A stretch of DNA of 64,000 nucleotides from an uncultured Acidobacteriota bacterium (GTDB taxonomy: Bacteria > Acidobacteriota > Thermoanaerobaculia > UBA5066). Position 1 is the first letter of the stretch. Every line of letters starts with the position of its first letter. Below the pieces are notes generated by a model, which did no database searches, had not been told where the DNA came from, and saw nothing but the letters and a program-made list of their open reading frames with translations. Positions 8,013 to 16,838 of the stretch are shown piece after piece. The position numbers were made by a program, and so were the translations under genes. The stretch is from contig CAIMWE010000117.1 in the NCBI GenBank assembly GCA_903845115.1, forward strand, positions 21,359 through 85,358. The letters are read 5' to 3'.

Positions 8013-8891
8013 TCAGGCTTCCCTGGCTCCGGCGGCCCCGAGAAGTCCCTGGGGCCGGAGGACGAGGATGAGAAAGAGGCCGGCGAACGACACGGCGTCC
8101 CGCCACGAGGCGCCGAGGTGGGCGACGACGAAGACCTCGGTCAGCCCGAGGAGGAAGCCGGCCAGGACCGCCCCCGGCATCGACCCCATCCCGCCCAGGA
8201 TGATCACCGCGAGCCCCTTCAGCTCGACGCTCCGCCCCATGTCCGGCGAGATCGAGTTGAAGGCGAGGCCGAAGAGGACGCCGGCGGCCCCTCCGAGCGC
8301 CGAGGAGAGGAAGAAGGTCGAGGCGATCACCCGGTCGACGTTCACGCCGAGGACCCGCGCGGCCCGCGGGCTCTCCGCCACCGCCCGGACCTCCCGCCCG
8401 ATCCGCGTCCTCGTGAGCAGCCAGGTCAGCGCCAGGAACATCACCACCGCGACGGCGATGATCGTGAGCTGGAGGCGCGAGACGACGCCCCCGGGGATCG
8501 CGACGCGGGCGTCGGAAAGGGTGCCGATCGGAAAGCGGGAGATGTTGGGGCCCCAGACCTCCAGGGCAACCGCTTCCAGGATCGTCGCGACCGCCAGCGA
8601 GCTGATGAGGCCCGAGATGTTGGAGTCGGCGCGCGAGCGGAGCGGCCGGAACGCCACCCTCTCGAGGACGATCCCGACCAGGCCCGCGAAGAGGACCGCC
8701 GCCGGGAGCGCGAGGAAGATCGGGAAGTGGAAGGTCGTGACGAGGGCGAGGGCCGCGAACGTCGCGAGCATGAAGATGGCCGCGTGGGCCAGGTTCAGGA
8801 TGTCGAGGACCCCGAAGACGAGCGTGTAGCCGAGGGCGAAGAGGGCGTAGATGCTCCCCAGGAAGAGCCCGTTGATGATCTGCTGTCCCAC
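8013..8891 (-). CDS. livH: Branched-chain amino acid ABC transporter permease LivH-like
   Basis: A 292-residue inner-membrane permease. It opens GLFLGSIYALFALGYTLVFG, then DILNLAHAAIFMLATFAAL; the coupling helix region is RIGREVRAVAESPRAARVLG (about residues 164-183) and VIILGGMGSMPGAVLAGFLL follows (about residues 227-246). The gene follows the binding-protein gene after 30 bp, the usual livK-livH-livM-livG-livF order. No unusual residues noted. Confidence 0.93.
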   Translation of the reverse strand: MGQQIINGLFLGSIYALFALGYTLVFGVLDILNLAHAAIFMLATFAALALVTTFHFPIFLALPAAVLFAGLVGIVLERVAFRPLRSRADSNISGLISSLAVATILEAVALEVWGPNISRFPIGTLSDARVAIPGGVVSRLQLTIIAVAVVMFLALTWLLTRTRIGREVRAVAESPRAARVLGVNVDRVIASTFFLSSALGGAAGVLFGLAFNSISPDMGRSVELKGLAVIILGGMGSMPGAVLAGFLLGLTEVFVVAHLGASWRDAVSFAGLFLILVLRPQGLLGAAGAREA

Positions 8892-8921
8892 TTCGGTCGG
8901 CGCCTGGGTCGAGGCGAATCG

Positions 8922-10061
8922 CTAGGGGACGATCTGGAACTTCCCGTCCCGGACGATCTGGACCGAGGAGGGGTGTTCCCCGTCCCGGTCCTTCGTGAAG
9001 GAGAATGGGCCGAGCGGCGTCGTCAGGTTCTTCAGCTTCAGGAACCCGTTCCTCACGTCCTCGCGGCTCCCCTTGCCCCCCGAGAGGCGGATCCCCTCCG
9101 CGATGACGAGGATCCCGGTGTAGGCCTGGGCGCAGAACTGGTCCGGGTCGACCCCGCGCCCCTTCATCCCGGCCAGGAACGCCTGGTTGGCCGCGTCCGT
9201 GCTCACCTTGTTCCAGGCGGTCCCGACGTAGACCCCCTCGGCGGCGGGCCCGGCGTTCTTGATGAAGGCGGGGCTGTTGAATCCGTTCCCCCCCATGATC
9301 GGGACGTTCCACCCGAGCTGGCGGGCCTGGGCGACGATCCCGGCCGCGTTCTCGGCGAGGGCCGACACGAGGAGGATGTCGGGGGAAAGTGCCTTGAGGG
9401 CGGTCAGCTGGGCGCTGTAGTCCTTGTCGGGCTTGGCGAAGGTCTGCGTCCCGGCGATCGGGATCCCGGCGGCGTCGAGCGCCCCCTTCATCACCTTGTA
9501 CCCCGCCTGGGTGAAGGCGTCGTCGTTCCCGTAGAAAAGCGCCGCCTTCTTGAAGGAGAGCTTCGCCTTCAGCCTGGCGAGCGCACCGGGAATCACCTGT
9601 CCCTCGGTCAGGGAGACCCGCCAGATGTAGGTCCCGATGTCGGTGATGCCGACGGGCGCGGTGTTCGAGACAGCCACGACCGGCACCTTCGCGGCCTGCG
9701 CGAGCGGGTCGGCGGCCGTGGCGGTGTTCGAGAGGGTCGGTCCGATGATGGCCGACACCTTGTCCCGGTTGATGAAGCGCTGGTAGACGGCAATCCCCTG
9801 CTCCTTCGTCGAGGCGTCGTCCTCGATCACCGCCTCCAGCTTGATGCCGGGGAGCTTCCCGCTCCTGTTGACGTCCTCGACGGCGGCCAGGATCCCGGCC
9901 TTCTGGGTCGCGCCGTAGACGGCGGCGGGGCCGGTCATGCTGAGGGCGGCGCCGATCTTGACGACCGTCTCGGCGAAAGCGCCGGCGGGCCAGAGGGAGA
10001 CCAGGGCGAGGCCGGCCGCGAACGTACGGGGGAGGCCGGGGGCAAGCCTGTGGTTACGCAT
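8922..10061 (-). CDS. livK: Periplasmic ABC substrate-binding protein, LivJ/LivK family
   Basis: A 379-residue periplasmic binding protein, first gene of the importer operon. A signal peptide of about 30 residues ends PAGAFA before ETVVKIGAALSMTGPAAVYG, the start of the type I fold. Further family features are DRDGEH and VQIVRDGKF near the C-terminus. The ATG at 10061 has GGAGG six bases upstream. The ligand may be a branched-chain amino acid, but urea, amides and other amino acids use the same family, and the neighbouring nitrogen genes leave those open. I saw no sigma-54 element in the 233-bp leader. Confidence 0.9.
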   Translation of the reverse strand: MRNHRLAPGLPRTFAAGLALVSLWPAGAFAETVVKIGAALSMTGPAAVYGATQKAGILAAVEDVNRSGKLPGIKLEAVIEDDASTKEQGIAVYQRFINRDKVSAIIGPTLSNTATAADPLAQAAKVPVVAVSNTAPVGITDIGTYIWRVSLTEGQVIPGALARLKAKLSFKKAALFYGNDDAFTQAGYKVMKGALDAAGIPIAGTQTFAKPDKDYSAQLTALKALSPDILLVSALAENAAGIVAQARQLGWNVPIMGGNGFNSPAFIKNAGPAAEGVYVGTAWNKVSTDAANQAFLAGMKGRGVDPDQFCAQAYTGILVIAEGIRLSGGKGSREDVRNGFLKLKNLTTPLGPFSFTKDRDGEHPSSVQIVRDGKFQIVP

Positions 10062-10294
10062 CTCGTTCCTCCATCCGTCCCGGAAAGTCCCAGGCAAGGG
10101 CCTGGAGGGGACGGGATCGATCCGGGTCTGTTCGGGTCGGGGGAGTATAGGCATTCGCGATCCCGCCGGCCAGCCGATCACCGCACGGCGGAGCGCCTCC
10201 TTCTCGATCGGGCTGTCTCCCTCGCTTCGAGCGCCGGCGTCCATGGGCCGATCTTGACTCCACCCCGGATCCATCCGGCGGGCCGGTGCGCAGC

Positions 10295-12160
10295 TCAGTT
10301 CGAGAGGAGGTTCTTCTCCAGCCGGGCCAGCACCCGGCCCGGTCCGATCTCGAGGTCCAGGGACTGGATCAGGGCGAGCCGAGCGCCCTCGAGCTCGACG
10401 CCGCGATCGAGTACCAGCCTCAGGAGCAGCGCCCCGGTCGGGTCCTCGGGACGGAGGATCTCGGCCTCGAACCCGTCCAGCCCGGCCACCGGGTTCCCGT
10501 CGACGTCCCGGGCGGACACGATTCGGGCTTTCGCGAGCCCGGAGACGTTGGCGGGCCGCTTGAACCCGAGCAGGACGACCACGCCGCCCGTACCGGACTT
10601 CGCGGAGGCCGGATTGGGCAGGAAGCCGACGACGTTCGAGGTCGTGAGGCCCCTCCCCTCGGCGGTGGCCTGTCCCCCTCCCGGTGCCTGGGCCGCGGGA
10701 AGACGCGCCACCTGGGCCCGAGGGGAAACGACGGGAGAGCTCGGGCCCGGGGGGGGCAGGGCCCCGGGAGACCTGGTGATCTCCAGGGTCGCCATCGGGG
10801 CCGGGATCAGCATCTCCTTGAGGAAGTTCTTCCAGGCCCAGACCCCCCCGGCTCCCACCGAGGCCAGCACGAGGAGCAGCGCGACGCGAACCCCCGCCCC
10901 GGACCCCTCGTTCGCCCTCGCGGCCTGGAGGCGCGACGGGTCCGTCTGCCGCCGCGTCGACGTGTCGGTCCGGTGTAACCCGGCCGGGTTCGCGGGCCGG
11001 TAGGCGTATCGGCCGCGGTCCTTCGACGCGATCCCCTGCAGCTCCTCGAGCCGGTCCGCCGGCGCCATCCAGTCCGGAGTCCCGCCTGTCCCTCCGCCCG
11101 GGGAGGGCGGCGGTCCGCCCGGCACCGATCCCCCCGCCGACGTGGGCGCGTGCGTCATGCCATCCTCGAAGCCCGACGGGACGACCCAGCTCTCCGCGGG
11201 CCGGCCGCTCCCCGCTGCCGGGCTGCCCGTCCCCGCGGCCACGGCCGCGGCGTCGGGGCGCACGGGGAGCGACGACAGGGTCGCGGGGTCGGGCACCAGC
11301 CCCGCCTTCTCCGCTTCCGACTGGATCGCGACGAGAACGTCGATGATCTCGTCGTACCCCTGGGGCCGCTTCGAGGCGTCGTGCTCCAGCATCCGGCGGA
11401 CGAGGTCCTGGAGGGCCGGCGGGACGGGCGGGTTGCCGGGCGGCACAGTGAAATCGAGCGGCATCCTCCGCTCGTGGGCCTTCACCCATTCCAGGTAGTT
11501 CCGCGAATTCTGGACGTGCAGAGGCCGCCGCTTCGTCAGGAGGCGGAAGAAGATGACCCCGAGGGAGTAGATGTCGCTCCGGAAGTCGGCCGCCGAGAGG
11601 ATCAGGAGCTCCGGGGAGGCGAAGGCCAGCTTCCCCAGGAACTCTCCCGTCTGGGTCAGCTCTCCCGCGTTTCCCTCCTGCAGGACCTTCGCCACGCCGA
11701 AGTCGACGATCTTCACGAGCCGGCGGCCGTTGGAGATCGTCACGAGGATGTTGTTGGAGGAGAGGTCCCGGTGGAGGATGTTCAGCTTCTGGAGGTACGC
11801 GAGCCCCATGGCCGACTGGATGGCCAGCGGGATCAGCTCCGGGAAGGCCTGTCCCTCGAAGGCGCTCAGGTCGGCCCCCGCCAGGAACTCCATCACGATC
11901 GAAGGGAGTCCTTCCTTCGACCGCACCACCTCGTAGCACCGGACGATGTTCCGGTGGTTGAGCGACGCCAGGATCTGCATCTCCTTCACGAAGCGAGCCT
12001 TGAGCTCCTCGTCCTGCAGCCCTCGAGACATCACCTTGATCGCCACCGGCAACGCGGTTCGGCGGTCCTCCGCCAGGAAGACGATCCCCATCCCGCCCTC
12101 TCCCAGGACGCGGGAGACGGAGTAGTGGTCGAACTCCGGAAACTTGACGAGTGTCGTCAC
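10295..12160 (-). CDS. Membrane Ser/Thr protein kinase (PknB-like) with altered catalytic loop
   Basis: A 621-residue eukaryotic-type kinase. The glycine loop LGEGGMGIVFLAED (about residue 19), VAIKVM lysine (about 42), catalytic HRDLSSNNI (about 131) and DFGVAK (about 154) are present, followed by a normal APE-like FASPELL. In the catalytic loop the Lys of HRDLKPEN is replaced by Ser, which usually helps bind the gamma-phosphate; reduced or altered activity is possible. A Pro/Gly-rich linker leads to one membrane helix ALLLVLASVGAGGVWAW (about residues 425-441) and a roughly 180-residue extracytoplasmic domain I do not recognise. Divergent from the lipoprotein-activator operon; the tandem site at 12276 lies between them. 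Confidence 0.88.
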   Translation of the reverse strand: MTTLVKFPEFDHYSVSRVLGEGGMGIVFLAEDRRTALPVAIKVMSRGLQDEELKARFVKEMQILASLNHRNIVRCYEVVRSKEGLPSIVMEFLAGADLSAFEGQAFPELIPLAIQSAMGLAYLQKLNILHRDLSSNNILVTISNGRRLVKIVDFGVAKVLQEGNAGELTQTGEFLGKLAFASPELLILSAADFRSDIYSLGVIFFRLLTKRRPLHVQNSRNYLEWVKAHERRMPLDFTVPPGNPPVPPALQDLVRRMLEHDASKRPQGYDEIIDVLVAIQSEAEKAGLVPDPATLSSLPVRPDAAAVAAGTGSPAAGSGRPAESWVVPSGFEDGMTHAPTSAGGSVPGGPPPSPGGGTGGTPDWMAPADRLEELQGIASKDRGRYAYRPANPAGLHRTDTSTRRQTDPSRLQAARANEGSGAGVRVALLLVLASVGAGGVWAWKNFLKEMLIPAPMATLEITRSPGALPPPGPSSPVVSPRAQVARLPAAQAPGGGQATAEGRGLTTSNVVGFLPNPASAKSGTGGVVVLLGFKRPANVSGLAKARIVSARDVDGNPVAGLDGFEAEILRPEDPTGALLLRLVLDRGVELEGARLALIQSLDLEIGPGRVLARLEKNLLSN

Positions 12161-12275
12161 GACTTCTTTTTAGCACGGTTCCAGGTATTGAATCTCACTT
12201 GCAGTGAAAAAAATCACCGGCGGGCTCGATTCCGGTCCGCCCCCCCTCGCCCGCGCCCCTTTCGGGCCGCTTCTG

Positions 12276-12316
12276 ACATCAATGTCGGATGTTCCAGGCG
12301 AAGTGGCATAATTGTC
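12276..12316 (+). promoter_or_regulatory. Tandem dyad site 1 before the lipoprotein-activator operon
   Basis: Two 10-bp dyads, ACATCAATGT (12276) and GCATAATTGT (12306), start exactly 30 bp apart, and both are followed by CGGAT. They lie 22-62 bp before the lipoprotein ATG, where a bound protein would cover the promoter. The same paired motif recurs at the nitrogen genes between 15226 and 26212. The position suggests autoregulation of the activator operon, or effects on the divergent kinase. This is inference. Confidence 0.55.
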
Positions 12317-12337
12317 GGATTGATCGGAGGGCTCCCA

Positions 12338-12769
12338 ATGTCCCCTTCCCGAAGAACGTCGAGTCTGACCGTGGCGATCCTCCCCGCCTTCCTCTTCCTG
12401 ACGGGGTGCGCCGCCTCGACCGGGTGCCCCAAGTTCCAGGCCCTGCTCGAGGCGGCGCCGTGCCCGGGCGGCACGCCCGTCGAGCAGAAGCCGCACTACT
12501 CGTCCGTCTTCCGGGGACGGATCGTGTCGCGGGGCGTGCCCGTCGAGGGCGCGACCGTCGTCGCGGAGGTCTTCGACTGGGGTGTCCGGAAGACCGCCGT
12601 CTCGGACGCGCAGGGCGTCTTCATGTTCGAGGACCTCCGGCCGGAGACCTACCGGGTCGTCATCTGCGCGCCCGGATACCGGCCCGTGACCGGGTTCGCC
12701 TTCATCGGCGACGCGTACAAGGAGCTCCCGCTCGCCGTCGATCTCAGCCCCGGCGGGTCGGGGCGGTAG
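12338..12769 (+). CDS. Small lipoprotein with carboxypeptidase-regulatory-like domain
   Basis: A 143-residue predicted lipoprotein. The N-terminus is a signal sequence with lipobox LFLTGC, so Cys24 should be lipidated. The mature part contains FRGRIVSRGVPVEGATVVAE, then DAQGVFMFEDLRPETYRVVI, the pattern of the beta-sandwich carboxypeptidase regulatory-like domain found on many surface proteins. GGAGGG lies just before the ATG at 12338. It is followed after 21 bp by the sigma-54 activator gene, so the two are probably cotranscribed. No link between an envelope lipoprotein and nitrogen control is known to me; function unknown. Confidence 0.8.
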   Translation: MSPSRRTSSLTVAILPAFLFLTGCAASTGCPKFQALLEAAPCPGGTPVEQKPHYSSVFRGRIVSRGVPVEGATVVAEVFDWGVRKTAVSDAQGVFMFEDLRPETYRVVICAPGYRPVTGFAFIGDAYKELPLAVDLSPGGSGR

Positions 12770-12790
12770 GCGGAACGGAGGAGGGGTCCG

Positions 12791-14329
12791 ATGGCCGCCG
12801 CTCAACCCAGCGAGCTGACGATGCTCCTCGAGCTGAGCGAGGCGCTCGGCTCTCCGCTCAACCTTCGCGCTTCGTTCGCCCGGGCGCTGGAGATCCTGGA
12901 GACCGACCTCAAGGCCATCTTCGGCATGGTGACCTTCCTCGACCCGGCCTCCGGCGAGCTGAAGGTGGAAGCCGTGACCGGCAGGCACGGAGATTCCCCC
13001 GACCGCCTCCGCTACCGCCTCGGGGAGGGGATCACCGGGCACGTCGTCAAGAGCGGGAAGCCGATCGCGGTCCCCCTGGCGAGCCAGGAGCCGCTCTTCC
13101 TCGACCGCCTCGGCTACCTCAGAGCCCGGCGCAAGTCGAAGAGCGACCTGTCGTACGTCTCGGTCCCGATCCCGGTCGACGGGAAGAACGCCGGCGCCCT
13201 GGGGCTGGCCTTCGCCTACGAGAAGAGCCGCGACCTCGGCCAGGTCGTCAAGGTCCTGGGGATCGCGGGCTCGATGCTCGGGCAGGCGACCCGCGTCCAC
13301 CGCCTCCTGGAAGCGGAGCGGAACCGCTTCATGGAGGAGAACCGCCAGCTCAAGGAGGAGCTCCGGGAGCGGTACGACCTGGGGAACCTCGTCGGCACGA
13401 GCCACCCGATGCAGAAGGTCTACGAGCAAGTGGCGCAGGCGGCCCCCGCCAACACCACCGTCCTCATCCGGGGGGAGTCGGGCACCGGCAAGGAGCTGGT
13501 CGCCCACGCCATCCACTACAACTCCCCTCGGTCCAGCAAGCCGTTCGTCAAGGTGAACTGCGCCGCGCTGCCCGAGACCCTCATCGAGTCGGAGCTGTTC
13601 GGCTACGAGCCGGGCGCCTTCACGGGGGCCGACAAGCAGAAGAAGGGGCGGTTCGAGCTGGCGCACGGCGGCACCCTCTTCCTCGACGAGGTGGGCGACA
13701 TCCCGGCCTCCACCCAGATCAAGCTCCTCCGGGTCCTCCAGGAGAGGGAGTTCGAGCGGGTGGGCGGCGTCAAAGCGGTGAAGGTCGACGTCCGCCTCAT
13801 CACCGCGACCAACATCAATCTCGAGGAGGCGATGAAGAAGGGGACGTTCCGGGAGGACCTCTACTACCGGCTCAACGTCTTCGGCCTCTTCCTCCCCCCT
13901 CTTCGCGAGCGGAGGTCGGACATCCTCCTCCTCGCCGACCACTTCGTCGAGAAGTACGCCAACGCTCACGCCCGCAACGTCCGGCGGATCTCCACCTCCG
14001 CCATCGACATGATGATGAGCTACCACTGGCCCGGGAACGTGCGGGAGCTCGAGAACTGCATCGAGCGCGCCATCCTGGTCTGCGAGGGGGGCGTGATCCA
14101 CGCCCACCACCTCCCTCCCACGCTCCAGACCGCCGAGGTCTCGGACACCCTCCCCGGGCGGCCGCTGGCCGAATCGATGGCCAGCTACGAAAAGGACCTC
14201 CTCCTCGACGGCCTGAAGATCGCCCGCGGAAACCGGGCCAAGGCGGCCCGCCTCCTCCGGACGACCGAGCGGATCCTGAACTACAAGGTCTCCAAGCACG
14301 GCATCGACCCGGACCGTTTCCGCACCTGA
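12791..14329 (+). CDS. Sigma-54-dependent transcriptional activator, NifA-like (GAF-AAA+-Fis)
   Basis: A 512-residue enhancer-binding protein. An N-terminal GAF domain spans about residues 25-170. A coiled linker leads to the AAA+ domain with Walker A GESGTGKELVA (about 228), the sigma-54 contact loop GAFTGA (275-280), Walker B GGTLFLDEVGDI, and arginine-finger region FREDLYYRLNVF. The C-terminal Fis-type helix-turn-helix GNRAKAARLLRTTERILNYK is close to that of Nif-specific activators. There is no receiver domain, so it is not NtrC proper. Sequence upstream and the five sigma-54 promoters downstream make it the best candidate regulator of the amt, gln and porin genes. No nif genes lie in the window, so I give no symbol. 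GGAGGAGGGG precedes the ATG. Confidence 0.9.
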   Translation: MAAAQPSELTMLLELSEALGSPLNLRASFARALEILETDLKAIFGMVTFLDPASGELKVEAVTGRHGDSPDRLRYRLGEGITGHVVKSGKPIAVPLASQEPLFLDRLGYLRARRKSKSDLSYVSVPIPVDGKNAGALGLAFAYEKSRDLGQVVKVLGIAGSMLGQATRVHRLLEAERNRFMEENRQLKEELRERYDLGNLVGTSHPMQKVYEQVAQAAPANTTVLIRGESGTGKELVAHAIHYNSPRSSKPFVKVNCAALPETLIESELFGYEPGAFTGADKQKKGRFELAHGGTLFLDEVGDIPASTQIKLLRVLQEREFERVGGVKAVKVDVRLITATNINLEEAMKKGTFREDLYYRLNVFGLFLPPLRERRSDILLLADHFVEKYANAHARNVRRISTSAIDMMMSYHWPGNVRELENCIERAILVCEGGVIHAHHLPPTLQTAEVSDTLPGRPLAESMASYEKDLLLDGLKIARGNRAKAARLLRTTERILNYKVSKHGIDPDRFRT

Positions 14330-14350
14330 CCTTTCCGGCCAGGAAGGACG

Positions 14351-14386
14351 AAGGTCCCGGCGGGCACGTCCCGCCGGGACCTTTTC
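14351..14386 (+). terminator. Intrinsic terminator after the activator gene
   Basis: A perfect 14-bp stem (14351-14364 with 14370-14383) closes a five-base loop CACGT and runs into TTTT. It ends the lipoprotein-activator transcript 22 bp after the stop codon. Confidence 0.92.
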
Positions 14387-14462
14387 GTTTCTTCGGGACC
14401 GTCTCCTCCCGTAACATCCGTCCGTCGGGTCGGACACCCGCATCGAAACCGACGGAGGGCTC

Positions 14463-15212
14463 ATGTACAAAGTCGTCCTGCTGCGCCACGGCGAGAGCGA
14501 TTGGAACCGCGAGAACCGCTTCACGGGCTGGACCGATGTCGACCTCTCCACGACCGGACTGGCCGAGGCGGCGAGGGCCGGCGACCTGCTCGAGGCCGAG
14601 GGTTTCTCCTTCGACGTCGCCTTCACCTCGGTCCTGAAGCGCGCCATCCGGACCCTCTGGATCACGCTCGACCGGCTGGACCTGATGTGGATTCCGGTCC
14701 ATCACTCCTGGCGGCTCAACGAGCGGCACTACGGAGCGCTCCAGGGCCTCGACAAGGCGGAGACCGCCGCCAAGTTCGGTGACGCCCAGGTGAAGGTCTG
14801 GCGGAGGAGCTACGCCGTCCCGCCCCCGGCGCTCGAGACGACCGACCCCCGCTGGCCCGGGAGCGACCCCCGCTACCGGGACCTCGGACCCACCGAGGTG
14901 CCGACGACCGAATGCCTCAAGGACACCGTCGAGCGGTTCCTCCCGTACTGGGAGCAGGAGATCGTCCCGGTCGTCGCCTCGGGGAAGCGGGTGATCATCG
15001 CGGCCCACGGCAACAGCCTCCGCGCCCTCGTCAAGCACCTGTCCGGGATCTCCGACGACGAGATCGTCGGCCTCAACATCCCGACCGCGGCGCCCCTGGT
15101 CTACGAGCTCGACGCCGGGATGAAGCCGCTGAAAAGCTACTACCTCGGGGACCAGGAAGAGATCCGGAAGAGGATGGAGGCGGTCGCGAACCAGGGGAAG
15201 GCGAAGGCCTGA
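14463..15212 (+). CDS. gpmA: 2,3-bisphosphoglycerate-dependent phosphoglycerate mutase
   Basis: A 249-residue cofactor-dependent phosphoglycerate mutase, interconverting 3- and 2-phosphoglycerate in glycolysis. The phosphohistidine motif is [20 protein letters not shown] (His9). The acid residue is in [12 protein letters not shown], and the second histidine is in [17 protein letters not shown] (about 181). Length equals the GpmA norm. It is set off by a terminator upstream and by the amt1 regulatory region downstream, so it is probably a single-gene unit. No unusual feature. Confidence 0.95.
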   Translation: MYKVVLLRHGESDWNRENRFTGWTDVDLSTTGLAEAARAGDLLEAEGFSFDVAFTSVLKRAIRTLWITLDRLDLMWIPVHHSWRLNERHYGALQGLDKAETAAKFGDAQVKVWRRSYAVPPPALETTDPRWPGSDPRYRDLGPTEVPTTECLKDTVERFLPYWEQEIVPVVASGKRVIIAAHGNSLRALVKHLSGISDDEIVGLNIPTAAPLVYELDAGMKPLKSYYLGDQEEIRKRMEAVANQGKAKA

Positions 15213-15225
15213 AAATCCACAGACT

Positions 15226-15266
15226 ACTTTTTTGTAGCATCGCGAGATTAGATCAACGTTATCGTA
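15226..15266 (+). promoter_or_regulatory. Tandem dyad site 2 (distal, amt1 upstream region)
   Basis: ACTTTTTTGT (15226) and ACGTTATCGT (15256) start exactly 30 bp apart; the second is a perfect ACR-N4-YGT dyad. The site is 14 bp after the gpmA stop and about 260 bp before the amt1 sigma-54 element. It is in an AT-rich island that contrasts with the surrounding GC-rich DNA. Likely an extra enhancer for amt1. Confidence 0.6.
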
Positions 15267-15365
15267 CCTAACTTTTCGGGACCGATCGCTTCGAGGCGGC
15301 CGAGGAGGGTGCCTCTCCGGCGGCGCCGGAGGCCCCCTCCCCGGGGTTGCGGCGAGCCGGACGAT

Positions 15366-15406
15366 ACATTTAGGTTCCTTTTCGCAATGAGCCCCCCGGT
15401 TCTGTA
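15366..15406 (+). promoter_or_regulatory. Tandem dyad site 3 (proximal, amt1)
   Basis: ACATTTAGGT (15366) and CCGGTTCTGT (15396), 30 bp apart start to start, are the weakest match of the set. The pair begins 123 bp before the GG of the -24 element, about one helical turn closer than at the other four promoters (132-135 bp). The rest of the 336-bp gpmA-amt1 gap holds nothing else I can name apart from site 2 and the promoter. Confidence 0.42.
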
Positions 15407-15487
15407 GGAAACCCGGCCCGAACGAGAGACCTGCCGCTCCCGAGCCAACCCCTTCCCCGAGAGAGCCTTGGCGGTACACCGGGAGCC

Positions 15488-15503
15488 TGGCACCCCACGT
15501 GCA
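15488..15503 (+). promoter_or_regulatory. Sigma-54 promoter of amt1-glnK1
   Basis: TGGCACCCCACGTGCA matches the consensus TGGCACG-N4-TTGCW with the required spacing (GG at 15489, GC at 15501). The start of transcription would be near 15513, giving a short leader of about 35 bases before the amt1 ATG. Confidence 0.82.
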
Positions 15504-15548
15504 CGGAGTTTGCAGGGTTTCTTTCGAAGTCCAGTGCTAGGAGTGCTC

Positions 15549-16838
15549 ATGACGCCACCCCTGAACGCCGCCGACACCGCTTGGATGCTCGTGGCCACCG
15601 CGCTCGTCCTCCTGATGACCCCCGCCCTCGGGTTCTTCTACGGGGGCCTCGTGCGGGGGAAGAACGCCCTCAACGTCCTGATGATGAGCTTCGTCTCCCT
15701 CGGGATCTCGGGAGTCACCTGGGCGCTGCTCGGGTACTCCCTGGCGTTCGCCCCGGGAACGCCCTTCGTGGGAGGCCTCTCGCGGGCATTCCTGGCGGGC
15801 GTCGGCCTCCAAGCCGAAGGGACGATCCCCCACGTCCTCTACATGGTCTACCAGGGGACCTTCGCGATCATCACGGTCGCCCTGATCTCCGGGGCGATCG
15901 TGGAGCGGATGCGCTTCACCGCGTACCTCCTCTTCCTTCCGCTCTGGGTGCTGTTCGTCTACTCCCCCGTCGCCCACTGGGTCTGGGGAGGCGGCTTCCT
16001 CGCGAAGATGGGGGCCCTCGACTTCGCCGGCGGGACGGTCGTCCACATCAACGCGGCGGCCGCGGCGTTCGTCGCCGCGCGGGTCCTCGGCCAGCGCCGC
16101 GACTACGCCCGCCTCGCGATCCTGCCTCACAACGTCCCCTTCACGCTGCTCGGCGCCGGCCTCCTCTGGTTCGGCTGGTTCGGATTCAACGCCGGGAGCG
16201 CCAACGGCGCCAACGCCTCGGCGGCCCTCGCCTTCACCAACACGCTGCTCGCCCCCGCGGCGACCCTGACGGCCTGGACGATCCTGGACATCTACCGGTC
16301 GGGCCGCGCCACCGCCGTCGGCGCCGCGACCGGGATCGTCGTCGGCCTCGTCGCCATCACGCCGGCGGCCGGGTTCGTCAGCCCGATCTCAGCCCTGGCG
16401 ATCGGGGCGATCGCGGCGTTCCCGAGCTACTTCGCGATCCTCTGGCGCTCCCGCACGAGCCTCGACGACTCCCTCGACGTCGTCGCGGCGCACGGCCTCG
16501 GCGGCACCGTCGGCGCGCTCCTGACGGGCGTCTTCGCCGAGAAGGCGTGGAACGGCACGACGAACGGCCTCCTCTTCGGCAACCCCCAGCAGCTCGCCAT
16601 CCAGGCCGTGGCCGTCCTGGTCGCCATCCTCTTCAGCGCCTTCTCGACCTACGTCCTCCTCCGCGTCGTCTCGTTCGCCGTCCGCCTGCGGGTGAACCGG
16701 CGCGACGAGGGGACCGGCCTAGACGTCAGCCAGCACGGCGAGGAGGCCTACACGACGGGCGAGGGGGCCGTCCTCGTCCTCGACTACTCCCCTTCCGGTT
16801 CCAGCGCCGCACCGCTCGCTGAAGGAGGCCACGCGTGA
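15549..16838 (+). CDS. amt: Ammonium transporter Amt1
   Basis: A 429-residue Amt/Mep/Rh channel with about 11 membrane helices that carries ammonium/ammonia inward. The signature near the N-terminus is GFFYGGLVRGKNALN. The ammonium-site aspartate and first pore histidine are in DFAGGTVVHINAA (about residue 160) and the second histidine in VVAAHGLGGTVGAL (about 320), so the twin-His pore is intact. The ATG at 15549 has AGGAG five bases upstream and is downstream of the predicted start site. The gene overlaps glnK1 in a GTGA, the classic Amt-PII pair, so GlnK1 probably docks on this channel. The C-terminal tail after GTGLDVSQHGEEAY is acidic and short. Confidence 0.95.
   Translation: MTPPLNAADTAWMLVATALVLLMTPALGFFYGGLVRGKNALNVLMMSFVSLGISGVTWALLGYSLAFAPGTPFVGGLSRAFLAGVGLQAEGTIPHVLYMVYQGTFAIITVALISGAIVERMRFTAYLLFLPLWVLFVYSPVAHWVWGGGFLAKMGALDFAGGTVVHINAAAAAFVAARVLGQRRDYARLAILPHNVPFTLLGAGLLWFGWFGFNAGSANGANASAALAFTNTLLAPAATLTAWTILDIYRSGRATAVGAATGIVVGLVAITPAAGFVSPISALAIGAIAAFPSYFAILWRSRTSLDDSLDVVAAHGLGGTVGALLTGVFAEKAWNGTTNGLLFGNPQQLAIQAVAVLVAILFSAFSTYVLLRVVSFAVRLRVNRRDEGTGLDVSQHGEEAYTTGEGAVLVLDYSPSGSSAAPLAEGGHA

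Noticed and set aside
8922..12176. A giant protein joining the LivK frame to upstream sequence
   Set aside because: The part before 10061 is a shadow of the Ser/Thr kinase gene. LivK has its own signal peptide and ribosome site.
12304..12319. TGGCATAATTGTCGGA as a sigma-54 promoter for the lipoprotein-activator operon
   Set aside because: The -24 half is good but the -12 half has GG instead of GC, and the start site would fall on the ribosome-binding sequence. It is better explained as part of the paired dyad.
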